From positions 124,001-188,000 of the forward strand of contig OY760687.1 in assembly GCA_963663945.1 (NCBI GenBank): 64,000 nt of DNA, in the 5' to 3' direction. Shown here one piece after another: positions 33,181 through 41,892 of this stretch. Numbering within the stretch: position 1 is the first letter of the stretch; the number at the start of each line of letters is the position of its first letter. The notes beneath the pieces were generated by a model that worked only from the letters and a program-made list of their open reading frames with translations, was not told the DNA's origin and ran no database searches. Origin of the DNA: Bin87 sp963663945 (GTDB lineage Bacteria > Chloroflexota > Dehalococcoidia > Lucifugimonadales > UBA3495). Both the position numbers and the translations under genes were made by a program.

Positions 33181-35271
33181 ATGAGCACCTCAATACCCGA
33201 TCCCGGTCCCGACGCCAACCCAGTCGAGCGGGCCCGTTGGCTCCGCGACCAGCTCTGGTTCCACAACGACCGGTACTACAACGACGACGCTCCAGTCATC
33301 AGCGACAGCCAGTACGACGCGCTGATGCAGGAACTGCGCGACCTCGAGGCCGCCCATCCTGAGCTCCGCTCGGCAAGCTCTCCCACCCAGATCATCGGCG
33401 GCAGCGCCTCCGACCGCTTCCCCCAGGTCCAGCATCCCATCCCCATGCTGAGCCTCGCCAACGCCTTCGACCGGGACGACCTGGAGGCCTGGCACCGCCG
33501 CGTCACCGACCTGCTGGACGGCCAGCCCTTCCGCATGGTCGCCGAGCTGAAGATCGACGGCCTCGCCGTGCGCCTCGTCTACCGCGACGGTTCTTTCGTC
33601 CTTGGAGCGACCCGCGGCAACGGCCAGACCGGCGAGGATGTCACCCCCAACCTGCGCGAGGTCGAGAGCATCCCCCGTTCCCTCCACGGCGACTTCCCCG
33701 CCGACCTGGAGGTGCGCGGCGAGGTTTACCTGCCCCTGGACAGCTTCCAGCGCATGAACGAGGAGCGGGCCCGCAACGGCGAACCCCTCTACGCCAACCC
33801 CCGCAACACCGGCGCCGGCACCATCCGCCAGCTCGATCCCGAGGTCACCCGCAGCCGCAGCATGCAGATCTGGACCTACAGCCTCAACAACACCGGCGAC
33901 AGGCCCATGCCCGCCGGACACTGGGAAGCCCTGGAGCGGATGAGATCCTACGGCTTCCGCGTCAACGATGAGAACCGCGTCTTCGACACCGTCGATGAGG
34001 TCTGCGCGTTCTACGACGAGATGCTGCACCGCCGCCACGACTGGAATTACGAGGCCGATGGCGTCGTGGTCAAGGTCGACAGCCTGACCCAGCAGAACGC
34101 CCTCGGCTTTGCCGGCCGCGAACCCCGCTGGGCCATCGCCTACAAGTTCCCCGCCGAGCGCGCCAACACCCGCCTGCTGGACATCATCATCAACGTCGGC
34201 CGCACCGGCAGCCTCAATCCCCAGGCCATCCTGGAACCCATCGTCGTCAGCGGCGCAACCGTCCAGCACGCCTCCCTGCACAACGAGGAGGACATCCACC
34301 GCAAGGACATCCGCATCGGCGACCTCGTCGAGATCGAGCGCGCCGGCGACGTCATTCCCCACGTCCTCGGCCATGTGCCCGTGCCCGGCGAGGAGCGTGG
34401 CCCCGAGTTCCGCATGCCCGAGCGCTGCCCCGAGTGCGAAACCGCCGTGGTCAAGGTCGAGGGCGACGCCATGCACCGCTGCCCCAACTCGGCCTGTCCC
34501 GCCCAGTTCTTCGAGTCGCTCAAGCACTTCGTCAGCCGCAGCGCCATGGACATCGACGGCCTCGGCGAGCGCTGGTGCCGCATCCTCATCGACCAGGGCC
34601 TCGTCTCCGACGTGTCCCACGTGTACGGGCTGAAGCGGGAACAACTCACCGAGCTGGACCGCATGGGCGACAAGCTCGCCACCCGCATCCTCGACAACGT
34701 CGAGGCCAGCAAGCATCGCCCGCTGGCCCGCATCCTCTTCGCCCTGGGCATTCCGCACGTCGGTGCGGAGGTCGCTGAATTATTGACCGGCCGCTACACC
34801 AGCATCGAAAAACTGGCCGAAGCGGGCATCGATGAACTTGCCGGTTTGCATGAGACCAATGCGCTCGGTGGTGTGGGACCTCGAATCGCCGAGAGTATCG
34901 TCAATTACTTTGTTACAGAGCGTAACTGGAAAACTATCAAAGGCTTGGATGATGCGGGTGTAGAACTTTTGCAGAAACCCGTGGTTGCCGAAGTTGGGGA
35001 ACAGCCATGGCTGGGCCGGACCTTCGTGGTTACTGGGACGCTTTCGTCAATGACACGGCGAGAGGCCGAGTCCAAAGTCAAGCAGTTAGGCGGTACCACC
35101 TCTTCGTCCGTCTCCAGAAGGACTTATCGGTTGGTAGCAGGGGCGTCTCCCGGGAGCAAACTGGTCACAGCCGAAAGGCTCGGAATTGTCGTGTGGGGCG
35201 AGGATGAGTTTCTGCATTTTCTCCAGGCACCATTCGTTGCGGATGACGAAGTGAACGTGGAGAGTCCGTGA
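33181..35271 (+). CDS. ligA: NAD-dependent DNA ligase
   Basis: The 696-residue ligase has the Ia domain (1-70), the adenylation domain with the nucleophile K124 in AELKIDGLAV, an OB fold, a zinc finger (CPECET and CPNSACP, about 417-440), helix-hairpin-helix repeats (about 450-600) and a BRCT domain (about 605-690). It seals nicks in replication and repair. Up to about codon 530 the sequence is very GC-rich with C-ending codons; from about 34775 onward A/T-ending codons become common and stay so through the next two genes. The protein is nevertheless continuous and well conserved, so the 3' end may have been replaced by recombination with a foreign ligA. Confidence 0.95.
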   Translation: MSTSIPDPGPDANPVERARWLRDQLWFHNDRYYNDDAPVISDSQYDALMQELRDLEAAHPELRSASSPTQIIGGSASDRFPQVQHPIPMLSLANAFDRDDLEAWHRRVTDLLDGQPFRMVAELKIDGLAVRLVYRDGSFVLGATRGNGQTGEDVTPNLREVESIPRSLHGDFPADLEVRGEVYLPLDSFQRMNEERARNGEPLYANPRNTGAGTIRQLDPEVTRSRSMQIWTYSLNNTGDRPMPAGHWEALERMRSYGFRVNDENRVFDTVDEVCAFYDEMLHRRHDWNYEADGVVVKVDSLTQQNALGFAGREPRWAIAYKFPAERANTRLLDIIINVGRTGSLNPQAILEPIVVSGATVQHASLHNEEDIHRKDIRIGDLVEIERAGDVIPHVLGHVPVPGEERGPEFRMPERCPECETAVVKVEGDAMHRCPNSACPAQFFESLKHFVSRSAMDIDGLGERWCRILIDQGLVSDVSHVYGLKREQLTELDRMGDKLATRILDNVEASKHRPLARILFALGIPHVGAEVAELLTGRYTSIEKLAEAGIDELAGLHETNALGGVGPRIAESIVNYFVTERNWKTIKGLDDAGVELLQKPVVAEVGEQPWLGRTFVVTGTLSSMTRREAESKVKQLGGTTSSSVSRRTYRLVAGASPGSKLVTAERLGIVVWGEDEFLHFLQAPFVADDEVNVESP

Positions 35272-35345
35272 GACCCCTCCCAATACGAATGCATTCGGAC
35301 AAGAAATCCCTCCGGAGTCTTCCCTCGTGAGGTGTTTGTGAAGCC

Positions 35346-36497
35346 TCAGTCTCCCGTGCCGAACATCGCCAAAAATTCCGCTGCACCAATGATCGGGATG
35401 TTCAATTCGCGTGCACGCCTCGCTTTCCCTGAGTTGCTGGCAGGATCTGCCGCGACCACCAGGTCACAGTTTTTAGACACCGCGTTTTTGGGTGTAATCC
35501 CATGTAACGCGGCTACTGCTTCCATATGAACCCTAGTGTAGGTGTGGCCACCGATTACTGCTTCCCCAGTAAAGCATATGGTTGTCGGGCGAAGATTGTT
35601 TATCGCAGGCGCAGTATCAGTGACGGGAGGAACCAGCACGTCGTATATCCCTAACGCCGACATCATCCGCGTGATGATGGTGTGCTCCGCATCGGAAATT
35701 CTTCCGTCCCTCTGCGCTGCCGTTATGATACTTTCTAGGTATTGGCGGTGAATGCGGGCGACTTGTTCAGTCTGTAGTCCAAGGAGATCCGCCAATTGCG
35801 ATAATGAGGCTTGTTCATCAGCATCGAGTTCGTGGTCGTTCAGGGCGTGATCCAATGCGTCGGCGTAAATCAAGCGGCGGTCCGCGAGGAAACTGATGTC
35901 CGCATAATCCAACAAGTGAGAGATCACGTCTCGTTCTTCCGTCTCATACGCCGCCCTGACTACGGTTCGTTTGGGATTTTCTCTACCCCTCCATTCGGCG
36001 ATGGCAGGTTCGCAGTTTTCCCACGGTAGCCCGCATTTTATTGCCAACTTCGCGGTCGCTTCAACGTCACCGGCAGCTTGGTGTGCGTTGCTCAGCATCA
36101 CCCCTAGGTCTTCGCAAGCCGCTGCTAGTTTCATGCCGGTTGCTCGCAGAGTGCAAAACCCATTTCCCGGGTCGAATTCTCCTCCGAGTCTTTCAAACTC
36201 GTTTTGCAGGAATCTGGCATCAAACGCTAGATTGTGGGCCACCAGAACGCTGCCGTCTACTCGCCGTGCTACTGCGTGGGCGACCTCGCCAAAGGTGGGA
36301 GCTAGTTCCACCATTCTGGCGGAGATACCGTGGATCGAAGTCGGACCTATGTCGCGTTGCGGATTGATCAGAGTTTCGAAGCGGTCCACGACTTCTCCGG
36401 TTGCCACGTCCAGGGTTAGAGTGGCTATCTCGACGATACGATCTCTGTTTCCCACACCCGTCGTTTCTACGTCGAGAACTGTCACCTTGCTGGTCAT
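35346..36497 (-). CDS. DEDDh exonuclease with TerB-like and BRCT domains
   Basis: The 383-residue protein has a DnaQ-type 3'-5' exonuclease domain (about 1-165): VLDVETTGVG, VAHNLAFDARFL and NAHQAAGDVEAT supply the acidic residues and His. Residues about 215-295 are a helical TerB-like segment (DADEQASLSQLADLLGL ... RDGRISDAE). The C-terminus (about 305-383) is a BRCT domain with CFTGEAVIGG and SKNCDLVVAADP. Similar domain chains exist in actinobacterial epsilon-like exonucleases and point to DNA repair. The ATG at 36497 starts the exonuclease fold. It is convergent with ligA and is AT-richer than the surrounding genome. Confidence 0.83.
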   Translation of the reverse strand: MTSKVTVLDVETTGVGNRDRIVEIATLTLDVATGEVVDRFETLINPQRDIGPTSIHGISARMVELAPTFGEVAHAVARRVDGSVLVAHNLAFDARFLQNEFERLGGEFDPGNGFCTLRATGMKLAAACEDLGVMLSNAHQAAGDVEATAKLAIKCGLPWENCEPAIAEWRGRENPKRTVVRAAYETEERDVISHLLDYADISFLADRRLIYADALDHALNDHELDADEQASLSQLADLLGLQTEQVARIHRQYLESIITAAQRDGRISDAEHTIITRMMSALGIYDVLVPPVTDTAPAINNLRPTTICFTGEAVIGGHTYTRVHMEAVAALHGITPKNAVSKNCDLVVAADPASNSGKARRARELNIPIIGAAEFLAMFGTGD

Positions 36498-36499
36498 AA

Positions 36500-37087
36500 T
36501 TACAACGACCCTCCCGTGATGTCGATGATGCTTATCGGGAATTCGTACAAACGCGTCGTTATTTCCCGGGGTGCTGAACCTCCACCGTGCTGGGCGCAAA
36601 GTCCGCTCACTTTTGCTTTATTGCGGCAGGGACCACCGTCCTGTTTCTGACCCATGCAAATGCGCCCGTCGTCGGTAATGTCTATCCCTTTTGCCCGCGC
36701 ATGTTCCTTGCAATAGGTCTGCCAGAACCGAGTTTTTTGGCACCGCTCTCCGGAAGGAGAGTACTCTGAGCATACGGCCTGCCCTCCAGCGTCTTTGCTA
36801 TGGGAATGGTTCAAAACTCGCCCCGTGATTTTTTGACCGTCTCGGGATTCAAACGTGACTTCCGTTGGCTCTATAAACGGAGGTTGGCCCGCTTTGTGGC
36901 TGACTATAAAATATGCTGACAACGAACCCAAGCCATTGGCTCGCAACGTACCGGCTCTATTCTGGCCATCGACTTGCCAGAAACCATTGACCTTGAAGTC
37001 CGGCGGTAATTCGAGCACATCGGCTTGAGGTACGTTTTCCAATGACATGAAAGTGGCTTGGAGCGGTTGTGCATTTTGCGAGTTCAT
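36500..37087 (-). CDS. Cysteine/histidine-rich putative zinc-binding protein
   Basis: The 195-residue product has no known fold in its first 100 residues (a strand-rich region with FWQVDGQNRAGTLRANGL). Residues about 105-175 contain two copies of a C-x(n)-C-x8/9-C-x2-H pattern: CSEYSPSGERCQKTRFW with YCKEH, and CMGQKQDGGPCRNKAKVSG with LCAQHGG. Such repeats bind zinc and often touch DNA or protein. It lies two bases upstream of the exonuclease gene, a tight two-gene unit. The ATG at 37087 is the best start by distance; upstream ATGs in the same frame are possible. Confidence 0.55.
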   Translation of the reverse strand: MNSQNAQPLQATFMSLENVPQADVLELPPDFKVNGFWQVDGQNRAGTLRANGLGSLSAYFIVSHKAGQPPFIEPTEVTFESRDGQKITGRVLNHSHSKDAGGQAVCSEYSPSGERCQKTRFWQTYCKEHARAKGIDITDDGRICMGQKQDGGPCRNKAKVSGLCAQHGGGSAPREITTRLYEFPISIIDITGGSL

Positions 37088-37386
37088 GCTTCTCTCAACC
37101 GGGCCGACCATTACCATTGCCGCCGAGTACGGCCGCGTAATCATAGGTAGGCCCCGCCTCAGCTGTCAAACCGTGCCAAGCTGCCCAGGCGCCTCTTCGC
37201 GTTGCCTGTTCTGCCTATCTATTGCATCACAACGTCACGCTGGAATTACAGAAGGCAGTCTCAGCCGGGGCAGAGTACTCGCAGGAATGCTACTATCCTG
37301 AGTGTACATAACCGACCGCGATCAAAGGCTGTGTACGCTGATCAGAGGCCAGAAAACTGAGTGGCCGACCCGGCCGGGAGGACAGC

Positions 37387-38721
37387 ATGACGACACAGGT
37401 AGAAGCTCCCGTTGACGAGAGGATCGTGGGTGTGTTGCGGCAACTCGGCATCGACCGCGCCCACTTCGCGTCCCGAAATCTGGGCGACTGGCGCGGACTG
37501 ACGGTCAATTTCCCGGACTCCATCGCTTCGATGACCCTGGTCTGCCCGCTGGGGTTCGATTCCCAGGCGTTGGCCCCCCTCGGCGACCGGCTCCTCGTAT
37601 TCAACGCCGACCGCGGCGGCGCGACCGAGACCATCGACCGCAACCTGGCCGGCCTCCCGTCGGCCGCAAAAGTCACCCTGGCCGACTATGGCTACCCCAA
37701 CAACTACGCCGACATCGGCGTAGAGCAGGGCGACAGCATCGCCCCGGCCGTGCTGGACTTCCTGGCCGGCGCGGATTCCGGCAATAGCCTGCCCAGCGTA
37801 CCCCTTTCTGCCGAGGAAGGCGAGGTCAACGACATCTATTTCCGCGTCCAGGGATCCGGCCCGCCGCTGGTCCTGTTGCCGTTGGGCGCCGCCCCTGCCC
37901 AATGGGACCCGATCCTCGCGGCCTTTACCGAAAAGTACTGCGTCATCACCCTCACCGGCCCGGTGCTGGGCATGGTGGGCAGCCTGGAAGGCCGGGGCCG
38001 TACCCCTGGGTACCTTTCCGCCGTGGGCAGCCTGATCGACGCCGCGCAGATCCAGCCCGGCGAGCGTGTGCTGGAGGCCGGTTGCGGCACCGGCGTGCTC
38101 TGCCGCTGGGTGGCTCGCCGCACCAACCGCCAGAACCCCGTTTCCGGCGTGGACGTCAACACCTACTTCCTGCGCGAGGCGGCCGACATCGCCCGGCGCG
38201 AGGGCATGGATGATCTGGTGAGCTTCCACGAGGGCAGCGCCGAGGCCTTGCCCTTCGAGGACAACAGCTTCGACGTGGTCTTCTCCAGCACCGTGATCCA
38301 GCGCGTAAACGCTGACCTGATGCTGCCGGAGTTGAAGCGCGTCGTGAAGCCCGGCGGCCGGATCGCGGTGCTGGGCCACGCCCACGACATGAACCGCTGG
38401 GTCAACCTGCCCCTGCGCCCGGACCTCAAGACGCGGATCGAGTCGCCCCCGTGGGTCGACGACCCAGGCCATCCCCAGGGCTGTGACAACGCTTCGCTCT
38501 ACGAGCGTTTCTCCAGGCTGGGCCTGGAGAACACCCGCATGTTCCCCTTCATCAGCACTTTTTCGGAGCCGGACCGGCTGCAATTCATGCAGGGCGGAAT
38601 CCTGCCCACCCTCAACGCCGAGGAGGCCGCAGAGTGGCGGGCGGCAGTGGAGCAGGCCCAGGCCGACGGGACCTTCTTCATATCAACGCCGTTCCACTGC
38701 GCCGTGGGCGCCAAACCGTAA
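37387..38721 (+). CDS. Methyltransferase with alpha/beta-hydrolase-like N-terminal half
   Basis: The 444-residue protein has two parts. Residues about 1-185 resemble an alpha/beta hydrolase fold in sequence order (MTLVCPLGFD; PPLVLLPLGAAPAQWDPI with FTEKYCVITLTGP) but no Ser-Asp-His triad is seen, so it is probably a non-catalytic or binding domain. Residues about 215-350 are a class I methyltransferase: motif I VLEAGCGTGVLCRW, SGVDVNTYFL, and the segment EALPFEDNSFDVVFSSTVIQ. It likely methylates a small molecule. The ATG at 37387 follows GGGAGGACAGC. The fusion is unusual. Confidence 0.78.
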   Translation: MTTQVEAPVDERIVGVLRQLGIDRAHFASRNLGDWRGLTVNFPDSIASMTLVCPLGFDSQALAPLGDRLLVFNADRGGATETIDRNLAGLPSAAKVTLADYGYPNNYADIGVEQGDSIAPAVLDFLAGADSGNSLPSVPLSAEEGEVNDIYFRVQGSGPPLVLLPLGAAPAQWDPILAAFTEKYCVITLTGPVLGMVGSLEGRGRTPGYLSAVGSLIDAAQIQPGERVLEAGCGTGVLCRWVARRTNRQNPVSGVDVNTYFLREAADIARREGMDDLVSFHEGSAEALPFEDNSFDVVFSSTVIQRVNADLMLPELKRVVKPGGRIAVLGHAHDMNRWVNLPLRPDLKTRIESPPWVDDPGHPQGCDNASLYERFSRLGLENTRMFPFISTFSEPDRLQFMQGGILPTLNAEEAAEWRAAVEQAQADGTFFISTPFHCAVGAKP

Positions 38722-38812
38722 TTGCGCGGCAAAGTATGGGTGGCGCAGGGCGTGCGGAGTACCCGAGCCACCATCAACTGGTGACCGTACCCGCACCCGG
38801 TTCCGTCTGAAC

Positions 38813-38905
38813 TGTCATTGCGAGCGAAGCGTGGCAATCTCGTCGTTGCAGGAGTGCCGCGTGGGTTACGAGATCACAGTATCGCTTCGTCTCTTGCGAT
38901 GACGA
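38813..38905. repeat. TCATTGCGAGC-type palindromic repeat, copy 3
   Basis: TCATTGCGAGCGAAGCGTGG followed by CAATCTCGTCG, and a right part CGCTTCGTCTCTTGCGATGA, form an inverted repeat of about 90 bases downstream of the methyltransferase gene. Confidence 0.65.
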
Positions 38906-38913
38906 AACGACTA

Positions 38914-38950
38914 CGGGCCGGCCGCCATCAACGGAGCAGCCGGCCCGGTC
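38914..38950. terminator. Inverted repeat between convergent genes
   Basis: GGGCCGGC and GCCGGCCC flank about 20 bases, 14 bases past the stop of the PPOX gene on the minus strand. There is no clear T run, so terminator function is tentative. Confidence 0.35.
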
Positions 38951-38963
38951 GGTTCCTGCCGGA

Positions 38964-39398
38964 CTACCGTATCAGCCCGTAGACTCGATTCGGCTGCACC
39001 CGCACGATCACCGCGTCCTGCTGCACCATCGCCCGGTCGTATTCCTCCCAGTCCGGGTGCTCGTGGTCGCCGCACGCCCGGAACGCCGTCCGCAGCATCT
39101 GCCGCATCTCCTCGGCGTCGGTGTTCTGGTAGTCGTGGAGCGTGACGGTCCCTTCCACCACGGCGAACTGACGCCAGTCGTCGGCCACCGCCATCACGTT
39201 GCACCGGTTGTCCCGCTTGAGGTGGCGCGCCTTGGCGGAGGTGCCCCGCACGATGACGAACACCGGCCCGTCATCTCCCTCGAAGGGCGACGCCCCGGCC
39301 ACCACGATGCTGGTCTGCGCCGATCCGTCCCGGCGGAAGGTGTTGATCACCCCCCGGTGGTTGCTGCTGAAAAAGTTGCGCACGTCGCTGAATTCCAT
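38964..39398 (-). CDS. PPOX-class flavin/F420-dependent enzyme
   Basis: The 144-residue protein has the split-barrel pyridoxamine-oxidase fold: VRNFFSSNHRGVINTFRRDG, PVFVIVRGTSAKARHLKRD and the C-terminal VQQDAVIVRVQPNRVYGL. The TSAKARHLKRD segment is typical of F420-dependent PPOX reductases. It would bind FMN or F420. It follows the large DUF2298 gene by 22 bases on the same strand, perhaps as one transcript. The substrate is unknown. Confidence 0.82.
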   Translation of the reverse strand: MEFSDVRNFFSSNHRGVINTFRRDGSAQTSIVVAGASPFEGDDGPVFVIVRGTSAKARHLKRDNRCNVMAVADDWRQFAVVEGTVTLHDYQNTDAEEMRQMLRTAFRACGDHEHPDWEEYDRAMVQQDAVIVRVQPNRVYGLIR

Positions 39399-39420
39399 GA
39401 TTGCCTCCAGTGTTGCAGTT

Positions 39421-41871
39421 TCAGTTGTCGATCACTTCATAGATTGCCACATCATCGGATGAGAAGGCCTGCATCAGCCAGCCTTCGTCGACCCATTCTT
39501 CCACTCGTTCGTCCACCTCTTCTCCGTAGGCGTCCCGCTCCCGGGGGCCCACGATGAGCCAGCGGACACCGTAGACTTCCAGCAGGCGCCGGGTTTCCGT
39601 CACGTCGGTTCCCTGGTAGATCGTCTCCACGTCGTGGCTGCGGCCGGCGAACGCGCTGTCATCGCCCCGCCACTGCCGTTGGTGACCCTCCCAGCCGAGG
39701 ACCGTCGCCCGGCCCGTGGCGCCGGAGATGCGTCCGTAGTTGCTGTAACCATCGCCCACCGCTTCGAGGATACGATCCGGTTCCGCCTCGCTGTTGAGCC
39801 ACACGATTGCATCGTACTCCCCGGGGTCGCTCCGTCGCAGGAAATCAAGTCCGGCCAGGGTGTTGTCGCCAATGCCCCCGCCATGCTGGAACCACCCCGT
39901 TCGTTCCAGCATGGCAGCCACGGGATAGTACGCCGAAGCCATGATGAGTCCCACCGCCAGGCCGGCCCACGCGATCCCCAGCGCCCGGAACAGCGGGGCT
40001 CGGTAGTCCCCCGGCCGCAGCCGGTATGGACCGGCCACAATGTAATAGATGCCCACACCGCCGGCAATCCCAAGCAGTACCCAAGCCTGGTAGTACACCT
40101 TGAACACGGTGTTCATCCGGTTTCCGAACAGGTCCACGATCCGGAAGAGCTCCGCGCCGGCCAGCAGGTAGAACCCCGCCGCCGCCAGGATCAGCGCAAA
40201 CACCAGCCATTGCATCGGCCGCCGGTTGGCCGCCAGCACCAGCGCGCAGTAGGCGGCCAGCCCGCCCATGATCAGCAGGGGAACCGCGAGTACGATCCGG
40301 TGCCAGACCAATCCGTCCGCCAGCGTGGTCTCCTCCGGCCGTATCGACACGACCACGGCTACCGCCAGCAGCCAGACGAAAAACGGCGCGGCGCTGAATG
40401 CGGCCACCGGCCATACCAGCAGTCGCTTGCCCGATGTGGGCGCTCCCAGCGCCAGCAGCGATCTGCCCACCAGCGCCCCGGCCAGGAACGCCGGTACTCC
40501 CATCACCACCAGGAACAGGAACGGACGCGTCGCCGGCCCGGTGACGGGCAGGATGCCTCCCGCCTGGCTGTCGAAGGACTGGTAAAAGGGCAGAAACAGC
40601 GCCACCCCCGCCGCCACCAGCCCCAGGGCCAACAGCGCGGCCCTCCCCGCCGCCCTTCCCAGCGCGGCCGTGGACGCCGCGCTGCTGCTGCTCGTCTCCG
40701 GTTCCGACCGGTTGATGCGCCACGCCGACCAGCACGCCACCGCCGCCATCGCGACGATTGCCACGTACAGCGGGAAGTCCCAAGCGTTGATGAACGCCAG
40801 CGAACCCAGGGTCAGGGCCAGCGCCACCGCCTCTCCCGGGCGACGGCGCAGCCAGCGCAACCCGGGCGCGAAGGGCGACACCATCAGCGCCAGCGTCAGG
40901 GTCAGGGCCAGCGTCACGAAGGGCAGCGCCGATACGTGGGCGTGCAAGTCGCCCAGCAGGAAGCTGAAGAACGGGACCTCCGTGATGGTGTAGTCCAGTG
41001 ACGCTCCCGTCTCCGTCAGCGTGTCGATCACCCGGGTCCCGCGCCACCACCACCAGAACCCGTCGGGCAGCCAGCCGTGGCCGCCGGCCGGAGCCTCCAG
41101 TCCCTTCACCGCCACCCAGTTCCAGAACCAGTCCCCGCCCACCCCTCGAACGTAGGCCAACTCCAGCACGCCGGACAGGTTGCCCAGCATGGTCACGCCC
41201 ACCGCCGTAAGCAATCCGGCACCCAGCGCCGGAAACGCCCGCGCTCCGGCCAGCCGCAGCACGTTGTACACCAGCCCCAGTATCCCGGCCGCCAGCAGGG
41301 CTGGAATCGTGGCCACGGCCAGGTTGTACGCCTTGTCCGTCGCCACGCCGGTCAGAGTCGACAGCATCGCCGCCACATAGTGGCCGCCGTAGTAGTAGGC
41401 GATGCTGTGCCCTGACAGCCACTGGTCTTCCGGCGGAAAGCCGTCCGCGTTCGCCACGGCGTTCAGGATGCCGAAATCCATCGGCTTTTCCGTGTGATTG
41501 ATCGCCGGTACTTCGCTGGTCACCAGCGCCCAGAACACGAAGATGGCCAGGAAGGTCAGCTCGGTGATCACGACCACCGCCCAGCGCCGACGGAAGAAGT
41601 CCGCCAGCTCGGCCCGCTGCCGGTAGGCCAGCCACGCCGCCGCGATGCCCATGATCACCAGCACGGCGGCGATGCCAGCCGCCGAGTTGGGCACGATGCC
41701 CAGCGTGCCGCCGATCCACGTCACCCACGCCAGCGCCAGCAGCGCGAGCACTCGCGACACCGCCCACCCGCGATCGGCCAGCCGCCCCAGCCCGCACAGC
41801 GTGGATGCGATTGGGAACCCGACCAGCGACAGGGCCCACAGGGCGATGAGCCAGGCGAGAACGTCCTGCAC
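39421..41871 (-). CDS. DUF2298 (Chlor_Arch_YYY) multi-pass membrane protein
   Basis: The 816-residue protein has about 14-16 transmembrane helices. Segments such as NHTEKPMDFGILNAVANADG and GHSIAYYYGGHYVAAMLSTL, and a long extracytoplasmic C-terminal domain with YYQAWVLLGIAGGVG, identify the DUF2298 family, known mainly from Chloroflexota and Archaea and related to membrane glycosyltransferases of the GT-C type. It may transfer sugars from lipid carriers. The C-terminal 100 residues form a soluble domain ending DVAIYEVIDN. The start is ATG at 41871. The ftsY gene lies 21 bases away on the same strand. Confidence 0.85.
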   Translation of the reverse strand: MQDVLAWLIALWALSLVGFPIASTLCGLGRLADRGWAVSRVLALLALAWVTWIGGTLGIVPNSAAGIAAVLVIMGIAAAWLAYRQRAELADFFRRRWAVVVITELTFLAIFVFWALVTSEVPAINHTEKPMDFGILNAVANADGFPPEDQWLSGHSIAYYYGGHYVAAMLSTLTGVATDKAYNLAVATIPALLAAGILGLVYNVLRLAGARAFPALGAGLLTAVGVTMLGNLSGVLELAYVRGVGGDWFWNWVAVKGLEAPAGGHGWLPDGFWWWWRGTRVIDTLTETGASLDYTITEVPFFSFLLGDLHAHVSALPFVTLALTLTLALMVSPFAPGLRWLRRRPGEAVALALTLGSLAFINAWDFPLYVAIVAMAAVACWSAWRINRSEPETSSSSAASTAALGRAAGRAALLALGLVAAGVALFLPFYQSFDSQAGGILPVTGPATRPFLFLVVMGVPAFLAGALVGRSLLALGAPTSGKRLLVWPVAAFSAAPFFVWLLAVAVVVSIRPEETTLADGLVWHRIVLAVPLLIMGGLAAYCALVLAANRRPMQWLVFALILAAAGFYLLAGAELFRIVDLFGNRMNTVFKVYYQAWVLLGIAGGVGIYYIVAGPYRLRPGDYRAPLFRALGIAWAGLAVGLIMASAYYPVAAMLERTGWFQHGGGIGDNTLAGLDFLRRSDPGEYDAIVWLNSEAEPDRILEAVGDGYSNYGRISGATGRATVLGWEGHQRQWRGDDSAFAGRSHDVETIYQGTDVTETRRLLEVYGVRWLIVGPRERDAYGEEVDERVEEWVDEGWLMQAFSSDDVAIYEVIDN

Positions 41872-41892
41872 GGCTATGGTTGGGCCGGGTCG

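Noticed and set aside
33190..34758. 522-residue open frame opposite ligA
   Set aside because: Antisense shadow; it ends where the ligA composition changes, which shows that the openness only reflects GC-rich third positions.
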